Shown here one piece after another: positions 1-5,387 of a stretch of DNA of 8,016 bases. Position 1 is the first letter of the stretch. Each line of letters starts with the position of its first letter. Origin of the DNA: CAYUNA01 sp047629355 (GTDB taxonomy: Bacteria; Bacteroidota; Bacteroidia; Chitinophagales; Saprospiraceae); assembly GCA_047629355.1 (NCBI GenBank), contig JBLHWU010000264.1, positions 1 through 8,016 on the forward strand, read 5' to 3'. A program made the translations under genes and the position numbers. Under the pieces are notes generated by a model. The model made no database searches. It was given only the letters and a program-made list of their open reading frames with translations, and was not told the origin of the DNA.

Positions 1-127
1 TCCTTTTCCCTTCTAAAAAACACAAAAAATAGTTCCGTAACGAAGGCTATGCAACGATTTTTTGAATTCTTTAGAAGAAAAAATTACGGCGCATTATGGT
101 CCAACTTATTAAATCGTTTTTACTTAG
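1..127. repeat. Palindromic element C0, left end outside the window
   Basis: An imperfect inverted repeat pairs 1-32 with about 55-86; both arms carry a TTCTAAA-type core and an A-run (CAAAAAAT on the left). The outer right arm, about 93-123, closely resembles the outer right arm of element C2 (GGACCAATTTATTAATTT there, GGTCCAACTTATTAAATC here), so the matching left arm should lie before base 1. The right boundary is TTAG at 124-127, shared with the next element. Family membership rests on sequence likeness and layout. Confidence 0.6.
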
Positions 128-288
128 GGAATAGGAAAAAATAACCTACCAGTTTGACTTGCTCTTTTTCCTTCTAAGAACTCTAAAAAAAGTCTCAAAT
201 AACCAGTTATGCTCGCTTTTTTTAGAATCCTTAAAAGAAAAAATAGCAGCGTCAATTCTGGTAGCTTATTTATTTCCTATTCCCTTAA
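124..288. repeat. Palindromic element C1, 157 bp between TTAG and TTAA
   Basis: Outer arms 124-152 and 258-287 are inverted copies: AGGGAATAGGAAA and CTACCAG are exact, with a few mismatches between. Inner arms (about 153-192 and 212-253) share CTTTTT and TCTAAAAAAAG cores around a loop of about 20 nt. It is bounded by TTAG (124-127) and TTAA (285-288), with 157 bp between. It abuts C0 on the left and ends 11 bp before the acyltransferase start at 300. The open frame reaching back to 159 is created by this element and is not the gene's true N-terminus. Confidence 0.75.
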
Positions 289-299
289 AGTCAACAATC

Positions 300-1037
300 A
301 TGAAGAAAAAAATAACAGTCATCATAGCTTTTTGCCTGCCTTCTCAATTGGCGGGAATGGTTTTAAACTTATTAGGTCACAAAATTCATTCAACGGCGAA
401 AATTGGATTTTCCTTTCTTTCTGTCAATAAATTATACATGGATAAAGACGCTCGAATCGGGCATTTCAATATCATTATTGCAAATAAATTATTGATGAGA
501 GAGGGTGCGTTCATGAAAAAATTCAATCGTGTAAGAGGTCCAATAAATTTGCTTTTCAGAAAATATGCCGCCCTCGCCAACGGTAATAATGTCTATCGCG
601 GGAATTCGCCGATTACGATTGGTTTGGCAACTTTAAAACTAGGTGTATTAGGGCAAATCGTGAGTAAAACCATGCTCGATTTGACTAAATCCATTACGAT
701 TGGAGATAACTCAACGGTCGGCGGGCACGGCGGACAATTTTGGACACATGGCTTTGTTCATGCCCAAAAAGGAAGCGGAAGAATTCGGGTTGATGGCGAG
801 ATTGTCATCGGAAACAATGTTTATGTCGGGTCGCGTTGTACGTTCAATCCTGGCGTTTTTGTCGGGGATGGCATTTCGATAGGGTCAAATGTTTGTGTCG
901 CCAAATCATTGAAGAAATCTGGTATGTATGTCGCGCAATCGCTTCGTTGGATTCCTCAAGACTTTGACAAAATTTGCGCCCGATTGACCAAAGTTGAAAA
1001 TCATCAATTAGAAAATGTATATGAAAAAGTTATTTAG
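300..1037 (+). CDS. Left-handed beta-helix O-acyltransferase (hexapeptide-repeat, WbbJ-like)
   Basis: 245 aa from the ATG at 300. It probably transfers an acyl group, most often acetyl from acetyl-CoA, to a sugar of a surface polysaccharide at the cytoplasmic face. Residues 3-26 form the hydrophobic LPSQLAGMVLNLLG-type start common in this family, followed by an AKIGFS turn. Hexapeptide turns follow: SITIGDNSTVGG (131-142) and, at 166-204, IVIGNNVYVGS, VFVGDGISIGS and NVCVAKSL. His150 in WTHG is the likely catalytic histidine, in the usual place between the coils. The frame is open to an ATG at 159, but those 47 codons lie in palindrome C1, and the family start matches M at 300. No Shine-Dalgarno is visible. 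The acceptor sugar cannot be told. A serine or maltose acetyltransferase is less likely, given the polysaccharide genes downstream. Confidence 0.88.
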   Translation: MKKKITVIIAFCLPSQLAGMVLNLLGHKIHSTAKIGFSFLSVNKLYMDKDARIGHFNIIIANKLLMREGAFMKKFNRVRGPINLLFRKYAALANGNNVYRGNSPITIGLATLKLGVLGQIVSKTMLDLTKSITIGDNSTVGGHGGQFWTHGFVHAQKGSGRIRVDGEIVIGNNVYVGSRCTFNPGVFVGDGISIGSNVCVAKSLKKSGMYVAQSLRWIPQDFDKICARLTKVENHQLENVYEKVI

Positions 1038-1048
1038 GAATTTGGAAG

Positions 1049-1405
1049 TAAGGAAGGCGAATTAAATAAAGTGTAACTACTCAGGTGGTTTTTAGTCTAT
1101 TTTTAGTTAAAAGTAGTTAAAATAATGCCTTTTAAGTTACGGAAATGTTAAAAAAATGATTTTTTGTCAAAAAATTGAGAAAATCAGACAAATATCATTT
1201 TTAAACAAAGCTATAAATAACTGATAATCAATAAATTAAAGTACCTGAGTAGTTACAATAAAGTTACTTTTTTGAGCGCGCGTTTTCGTTCCTAGTTTTT
1301 CCTTTAAAAGTGTGATTTATGTTGATATAATGAGCATTTTTAAAGTAAAAAATATGGACTAAATATCCGCTCAAAAATGTAAGATTATTTATTTTGCGTT
1401 CCTAA
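1049..1405. repeat. Palindromic element A1, split by a nested MITE
   Basis: The left arm is 1049-1064 plus 1265-1278; the right arm is 1368-1404. They pair once the nested insertion 1065-1256 is removed: AAGGAAGGCGAATTAAATAA and TTTTTTGAGCG on the left match TTAGGAACGCAAAATAAATAA and TTTTTGAGCGG on the reverse strand. The centre (about 1299-1367) aligns with A2, sharing GATTTATGTTGATATAATGA, AAAAAT and AAATATCC. Without the insertion and one target copy the element is 158 bp, the same as A2. The right boundary is CTAA (1402-1405); the left is GTAA (1048-1051), one base off YTAR. Confidence 0.75.
1065..1264. mobile_element. 184-bp MITE with GTAA ends and 8-bp target duplication (IS66-like)
   Basis: The element is 1073-1256. 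Its ends are a perfect 14-bp inverted repeat GTAACTACTCAGGT (1073-1086, and complement 1243-1256). It is flanked by the direct repeat AATAAAGT at 1065-1072 and 1257-1264. GTAA termini and an 8-bp duplication are the IS66-family signature, so a non-autonomous IS66 derivative is my inference. The interior has a second inverted repeat (about 1150-1168 with 1187-1204), so the whole insert can fold. No transposase reading frame is present. It sits inside the left arm of A1. Confidence 0.82.
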
Positions 1406-1436
1406 GGGAAGAGAAAAATAATTGCCTCTTCCCTAA
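1402..1436. repeat. Short hairpin flanked by CTAA on both sides
   Basis: AGGGAAGAG (1405-1413) pairs exactly with CTCTTCCCT (1426-1434) around a 12-nt loop. CTAA flanks it at 1402-1405 and 1433-1436. The first CTAA is also the right end of A1, so it follows the same end-to-end junction rule as the larger elements. No T-tract follows, so it is not a standard intrinsic terminator. It could be a minimal derivative of the palindrome families or a chance hairpin. Confidence 0.45.
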
Positions 1437-1462
1437 ATAAATTATCCAAACCCTTTATTATT

Positions 1463-1687
1463 AATTCATCAAAGGGCTTTCTTATGAAAAATAGTTCTTC
1501 AAGAAAATCCTGATATCTATTGAAATAAACAGGAATTTGTTCTACAAAAGACAGGGCGAAGTTCTTCCTGAAATAAGTCATATTTTGTCTTGTTAGCGCA
1601 ATATCTGAAAGGAAACTATTAGTTTATGAAGGTTCTTTTTATAGAAACGTTTCAATTTATTTTTATGAGAAAGCCCTTTAATTCATC
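1463..1687. mobile_element. 209-bp MITE-like insertion with 12-bp inverted ends and 8-bp target duplication
   Basis: The element is 1471-1679. Its ends are AAAGGGCTTTCT (1471-1482) and AGAAAGCCCTTT (1668-1679), a perfect 12-bp inverted repeat, with weaker pairing further in. It is flanked by the direct repeat AATTCATC at 1463-1470 and 1680-1687. No intact transposase is visible and I cannot name the parent IS family; 8-bp duplications occur in several. It lies 13 bp upstream of the flippase ATG at 1701, so it has replaced that gene's leader and probably its promoter region. ATGs at 1626 and 1665 in the flippase frame lie inside the element. Confidence 0.75.
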
Positions 1688-1700
1688 ATTGATTTTAACA

Positions 1701-2969
1701 ATGGTCAAAAGACATTTGGCGAAATTCTCGTGGTTCATTGTGGTCTTCGCTTTTATCAAAATAAATGGTTTTTCTGCTGCATTATTTTTATCAAATTTTG
1801 TGGTGAATGTCGCGGATTACGGATTGTTTGAATATGCGCTTTCTGTTGGTTTTGTCCTAGCGGTCATTTTTAACTTTGGACTTCAGGGAGCTTATCCATA
1901 TTTTAATTTAAAACTCAGAAAAGAAGGTTATCACTCGCTTTTTCATGCCCATGCTTTAATTTTGGGCGGGAGTTTATTAAGCCTGTTTTTATTCAATTAT
2001 TCCTTTTATTCCTTCATTCCCTCCAAATTCCTTTTTGCCTTACTCATCGGAAGCATCGTCGCTCTTCAAGTGATGTCTTCCGTCATTTTAAAGTCGCATG
2101 AAATTCTTCAAAAAGCAGTTTTCTTCGATGGCGGATTTTTCCTTGTTCTGAATGGATACAATGCACATCTTTGGTTGACGGGACAGGCATTTGATATTCA
2201 AATTTTACAATTAACCTTTGCGGTATATTTATTATTTTTGACGACTTGGCATGGATTCGCATTCTGGAAAAACCGAATGGATTTCTCCATGAAAAGATAT
2301 TTCGAAGCGCTCAGTTTTGGGCGACATCTTGTGCTTTCTTCCTTTTTAATTATTTCATTAACGGGAAGTGCGCGCATTTTTATCGAATGGTTTTTGAATT
2401 TGGAAGAGGTTGGATATTATGGCTTTTACTTCCGATTTGCATCTGTTACGGTCATTATTCATCAAATAATAAACATCATTTTCTTTAAAAAAATGTATCA
2501 ATCGGATGCCAGAATATTGGACCGATATTTCGCTTTATTTTTGAATGTTTTAGTGATTGGAGGATTGGTGGCTTGGCAGATTATTCCTTTCATTTTTAAT
2601 GGAATATTGAGTCTGCTAGAAGATTCTTATGCGACTTACAATCCATTGTATTTTATTCTTACTTTTCAAATGATTTTTTGGATTGCGCTCGCACTTAATG
2701 AGAATATTATCTATCGAGAGGGGCTTTCGAAGAAAATGAATAAGGGGTTTCTATTTATTATTTTAGGAATGCTTATCTCACTTTGGGCACTTCATTCAAC
2801 GGGGTATTTAAATGTTTTTTGGCTGACGATTGTTAATATGGTTGCCATTTTTTTAGGAACAGAATTTCAATTTTTATTATTAAAACAAAAAAAGATTAAT
2901 CTTTTAAAAATGAAACTATCTGGAAGGGGCATTATGATGCTCTTTTGGATAGGATATTGTCTGATTTAA
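1701..2969 (+). CDS. Wzx-type polysaccharide flippase (MATE/MVF-like transporter)
   Basis: 422 aa from the ATG at 1701. It is an integral membrane protein expected to flip lipid-linked oligosaccharide units across the inner membrane. I count roughly 12 hydrophobic segments along the whole length. The opening basic-aromatic stretch MVKRHLAKFSWF leads into the first helix. The VADYGLFEYALS and FGLQGAYPYF stretches match the first-helix region of flippases, where transport polarity is set. EEVGYYGFYFRFAS (about 235-248) matches the mid-protein EVGxYxxA motif. It is slightly short compared with the usual 450-500 aa. The frame is open to 1626, but those 25 codons fall mostly in the MITE-like insertion just upstream, so 1701 (after TTTTAACA) is preferred. 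It belongs with the flanking glycan genes; the substrate is unknown. Confidence 0.82.
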   Translation: MVKRHLAKFSWFIVVFAFIKINGFSAALFLSNFVVNVADYGLFEYALSVGFVLAVIFNFGLQGAYPYFNLKLRKEGYHSLFHAHALILGGSLLSLFLFNYSFYSFIPSKFLFALLIGSIVALQVMSSVILKSHEILQKAVFFDGGFFLVLNGYNAHLWLTGQAFDIQILQLTFAVYLLFLTTWHGFAFWKNRMDFSMKRYFEALSFGRHLVLSSFLIISLTGSARIFIEWFLNLEEVGYYGFYFRFASVTVIIHQIINIIFFKKMYQSDARILDRYFALFLNVLVIGGLVAWQIIPFIFNGILSLLEDSYATYNPLYFILTFQMIFWIALALNENIIYREGLSKKMNKGFLFIILGMLISLWALHSTGYLNVFWLTIVNMVAIFLGTEFQFLLLKQKKINLLKMKLSGRGIMMLFWIGYCLI

Positions 2970-3059
2970 TTCTCTTCGTAATCGCCTAATTTACTGGATT
3001 TAATCTGCATAAGGAACGCGAATTAAATAAATGCAGATTCTTGATAGGATATTGATTAG
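2948..3059. repeat. Solo arm of an A element between 12-bp direct repeats
   Basis: The direct repeat GATAGGATATTG occurs at 2948-2959 (inside the flippase 3' end) and 3043-3054. The intervening 83 bp end with AAGGAACGCGAATTAAATAA (3011-3030) and GCAGATTCTT, which is the left arm of family A as seen at 4470. The partner right arm is absent. AATCTGCAT (3002-3010) and ATGCAGATT (3031-3039) also form a 9-bp hairpin around the arm. This looks like the remnant of an A element after deletion. The open frame reaching back to 3031 starts inside this remnant. Confidence 0.5.
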
Positions 3060-3078
3060 GAACAATTTTAAAAAAAAC

Positions 3079-4446
3079 ATGACACATAAAACTAACATCT
3101 GCTTTGTTGCCAATTTTAGCTATACTTTCTTATTTCATGAATTGGCAGAAAAACTAAAAAAGGAAAATCTGAATACTTTTTGGATTGTCAATAATCAAAA
3201 ACTCTATGATTATTTGAAAGAAAGGTATGACGACGAAAAAATTCTTTACATCTCGCGGACTGATTTTGAAGGGAAGGCTAAACCCGTTTCAGATTTCAAA
3301 TTAAATGAGTTGATTTATGGTGACCGAATCTTGCGATATGAACCTCAAAAGGGATTAAATTTTCTGACGAATATTCAAAAAACCATTTATGATTTTTTTA
3401 AAAAAAATGGAATCAAAATGGTCATGGGTGAGGTCACTTGGGCGCATGAGGCACTGATTCATCGACTTTGTAAAAAATGTACGGAATTGGACTGTACCTA
3501 TATATCGCCACATGTAGTTCGGATTCCAGAAGGGCGATTTGCATTTTTCACAGATGAACGAAAAAGTCAAATTTTGGAATTTTGGAACGATGTACCTTGT
3601 GACAAACCAATCAAAGCACGCAAACCTGATTACCTGAAAATCAATGATAAAAAGATAAAAAAAATAAGTTCTGTAAGTGGCCGTCTGGAAAGGGTTCGAC
3701 GGTTTTTTACGAATGAAAATATGGAACCTCAAGACCCAACTTTGATTGTTAATAGGCAATGGCGTTTTAAATCACGTACGCGAGAAGAACTGAACCGAGC
3801 TCTGTATAAAAATGTCAAAAGGACTCCTTTCACCCATTCAAAAGAGCCTTATATTTTTTTAGGATTACACAAACAGCCCGAAGCTTCGGTTGATATTTGT
3901 GGACGATATTACGAAGACCAATTACAAAACATTAAGAATCTTTGGCGCGCCCTACCGTACGGCTGGGTATTGTTAGTAAAAGAACACACCAATGCCATCG
4001 GTGACCGTTCCCCTGACTTTTATAAACAAATTCAAGCTTTTCCAAATGTCGTTTTGGTGGACGAAACAGCGAATTCTTATGACATCATTCGAAATGCGAA
4101 ATTAGTCGCTACGGTAACGGGCACGATTGCTTATGAAGCGGCTTTGATGAGTATACCTTCAGTAACTTTTGCACCCGTATTTTTTAATAAAATCAACTCT
4201 TGCCGGCAAATTACTCTGGAAGATTTGAGTAATTTGGAGTTAGATAAATTAGCAGAGGATTTAAGACAATCACCTGATAATCGTTTGGAGTTTTCACAGT
4301 TTTTAATGCAAAATTCTTTTGAGGGAAAATTCTATGATCCACAAACGACGGAGACTTCTTTGAATCCTGAGAATATTGATAAAATTAGCTTTGCAGTTGC
4401 GCGAGCGGTGGAGAAATTGGCGGAAAAAGCGATGGCTGCTAAGTAA
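3079..4446 (+). CDS. Capsule polysaccharide biosynthesis protein-like GT-B enzyme
   Basis: 455 aa from the ATG at 3079. It resembles the capsule-synthesis family (Pfam Capsule_synth, the KpsC/KpsS type), soluble GT-B-fold transferases on the cytoplasmic side. The N-terminal half opens with MTHKTNICFVANFSYTF, a Rossmann-like strand followed by a helix, and carries GEVTWAHE (117-124). The C-terminal half has FLGLHKQPEASVD (260-272), WVLLVKEH (about 296-303) and VTGTIAYEAALMSIPSVTF (346-364). The KEH and TGTxxxEAL pieces are the family's conserved nucleotide-sugar-binding part. No signal peptide or membrane segment is seen. The frame extends upstream to 3031, but those 16 codons come from a leftover A-element arm, so 3079 is preferred. 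It is not assigned as KpsC or KpsS. The transferred sugar is unknown; an LPS-modifying GT is an alternative. Confidence 0.78.
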   Translation: MTHKTNICFVANFSYTFLFHELAEKLKKENLNTFWIVNNQKLYDYLKERYDDEKILYISRTDFEGKAKPVSDFKLNELIYGDRILRYEPQKGLNFLTNIQKTIYDFFKKNGIKMVMGEVTWAHEALIHRLCKKCTELDCTYISPHVVRIPEGRFAFFTDERKSQILEFWNDVPCDKPIKARKPDYLKINDKKIKKISSVSGRLERVRRFFTNENMEPQDPTLIVNRQWRFKSRTREELNRALYKNVKRTPFTHSKEPYIFLGLHKQPEASVDICGRYYEDQLQNIKNLWRALPYGWVLLVKEHTNAIGDRSPDFYKQIQAFPNVVLVDETANSYDIIRNAKLVATVTGTIAYEAALMSIPSVTFAPVFFNKINSCRQITLEDLSNLELDKLAEDLRQSPDNRLEFSQFLMQNSFEGKFYDPQTTETSLNPENIDKISFAVARAVEKLAEKAMAAK

Positions 4447-4469
4447 GGGGCAAAGAATAAGTCCGCCAT

Positions 4470-4635
4470 TTAGGAACACGAAATAAATAAATTCAGATTC
4501 TTGGAAGTGAGGTTCTGTTTTCAGTTTTTGCTTCGAAAGTGCGATTTATGTTGATATAATGAGCGTTTTTAAAATGAAAAATGAGGGCAAAATATCCTGG
4601 CAAGAATCTGAATCTATTTATTTCGCGTTTCTTAG
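4470..4635. repeat. Palindromic element A2, 158 bp between two TTAG sites
   Basis: This is the cleanest A copy. Outer arms 4470-4503 and 4601-4634 pair, with CGAAATAAATA and ATTCAGATTCTTG exact. The inner part folds weakly around GATTTATGTTGATATAATGA. TTAG flanks it at 4470-4473 and 4632-4635. It starts 23 bp after the capsule-like gene's stop, where a long hairpin could act on the mRNA 3' end. The next element, B1, begins at the shared TTAG. Confidence 0.8.
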
Positions 4636-4767
4636 TTCTACTTTAAGACTCTTAAATCTGGTGCAAAAAAAGGGAGTTTGAGGGGCAAAATCGGGGTTAA
4701 CGCCCAATTTTGTCCCTCAAAATTCCCATTGATAAAGAATGAAACCAGAGTCTTAATGTAGAATTAG
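4632..4767. repeat. Palindromic element B1, 128 bp between two TTAG sites
   Basis: The outer arms start at 4633 and end at 4766, with AAGACTCT pairing AGAGTCTT. They are followed inward by CTGGT/ACCAG and an inner hairpin at 4672-4727 whose arms share GGGA, TTTGAGGG and CAAAAT. TTAG flanks it at 4632-4635 and 4764-4767. The 21 nt at 4633-4653 are identical to the reverse complement of 7140-7160, the right arm of B2, which defines the family. Confidence 0.78.
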
Positions 4768-4883
4768 CAACGTTTAGGTGGGGTCACCTACTTATCTATA
4801 CATAATGACTGTTTTAAGAGTGAAAAATAAGGGTAAAAGAAATACTTGCTAGATGGCGGAGTGATTTTTTGACCGTTACTTAG
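4764..4883. repeat. Decayed copy of palindromic family A (A4)
   Basis: The stretch 4790-4850 (TTATCTATACATAATGACTG, then GTGAAAAATAAGGGTAAAAG) aligns with the A2 core (TTATGTTGATATAATGAGCG, then ATGAAAAATGAGGGCAAAA) at roughly two-thirds identity by eye. It is bounded by TTAG at 4764-4767 (shared with B1) and TTAG at 4880-4883. The outer arms are poorly kept (TTAGCAACG against CGTTACTTAG). It is about 112 bp between the TTAG sites, so it has probably lost sequence. Confidence 0.5.
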
Positions 4884-5015
4884 TCATCCTAACTTCTAGT
4901 AGTTTTCAAAATCATTAGGAGTTAAGCCAAAAAAAGTGAATTTCTACCCAAAAAACGAAAATCAACCTTTCCAATCCTTTTATACTACCATCTTTACATC
5001 GTAATCATTTTTAAA
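4884..5015. other. Intergenic stretch with no recognisable feature
   Basis: This is AT-rich, with short A- and T-runs. I see no open frame of note and no palindrome beyond chance-length pairs such as TCCTAA/TTAGGA. It separates the A2-B1-A4 chain from the pentamer repeat and the D-C2 chain. Confidence 0.5.
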
Positions 5016-5040
5016 GACAAGACAAGACAAGACAAGACAA
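5016..5040 (+). repeat. Tandem pentanucleotide repeat, five copies of GACAA
   Basis: Five exact copies of GACAA run from 5016 to 5040, followed directly by the CTAA boundary of element D. Such a short tandem array can change copy number by slippage. It is intergenic, about 350 bp upstream of the GT4 gene, so no phase-variable reading frame is apparent. Confidence 0.9.
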
Positions 5041-5128
5041 CTAAGTAAGTAGGGTTACCTATTTCTTTAGAAATAGAAGTTTGTTTTAACATTTTTTATC
5101 GGACAGTTAAATAAGTAACCCTACTTAA
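5041..5128. repeat. Small palindromic element D
   Basis: TAAGTAGGGTTAC (5046-5058) and GTAACCCTACTTA (5115-5127) form a perfect 13-bp inverted repeat. Just inside the left arm a tight hairpin, CTATTTCT/AGAAATAG (5059-5066 and 5069-5076), is nested. Boundaries are CTAA (5041-5044) and TTAA (5125-5128), the latter shared with C2. It has no sequence kinship that I can see with A, B or C. Confidence 0.7.
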
Positions 5129-5290
5129 GGCAAAATAAAATAATAGATTAGCCACTTATAGTCTGCCCTTTTTCCGTTTAAGAAACTTAAAAAATCGTTA
5201 AATAAAGGGACTATTAAAGGATTTTTTAAATTCCTCAAACAAAAAAATGACTATCCTAAAAGGACCAATTTATTAATTTATTTTGCCTAA
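5125..5290. repeat. Palindromic element C2, 158 bp between TTAA and CTAA
   Basis: The arms pair along nearly the full length. Outer: GGCAAAATAAA with TTTATTTTGCC. Middle: ATAGTC with GACTAT. Inner: TTTAAGAAACTTAAAAAATC with GATTTTTTAAATTCCTCAAA. The loop is about 20 nt (5197-5218). Boundaries are TTAA (5125-5128) and CTAA (5287-5290). It lies about 100 bp upstream of the GT4 start; 5291-5387 between them presumably holds that gene's promoter, but I see no clear TAnnTTTG box. Confidence 0.78.
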
Positions 5291-5387
5291 GACCAGTTTT
5301 TGCTAAGTCAGCCGCTGGTGTTCAACGACATCCAAAACACTACATTCTATACTATTCAACATTGAAACACTAGATTAAACAGCAATC

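Noticed and set aside
1..288. CRISPR-like repeat array
   Set aside because: The repeats are inverted long palindromes without regular short direct repeats or spacers, and there are no cas genes.
159..299. N-terminal extension of the acyltransferase
   Set aside because: These codons lie in palindrome C1, and the family's typical start (KKKITVIIAFCLPSQL) begins at 300.
700..882. 60-codon frame inside the acyltransferase gene
   Set aside because: It is a shadow of the hexapeptide-repeat coding frame.
1405..1434. Intrinsic terminator after the acyltransferase
   Set aside because: The stem is perfect but no T-run follows on either strand, and it lies about 370 bp from the stop codon.
3355..3759. 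134-codon open frame on the minus strand
   Set aside because: It lies wholly inside the capsule-like gene, has no recognisable domain, and the + strand frame has clear family motifs.
5291..5387. Bacteroidota promoter (TTG and TAnnTTTG) upstream of the GT4 gene
   Set aside because: No convincing TAnnTTTG box was found; TAGATTAA and TATACTATT are too weak to call.
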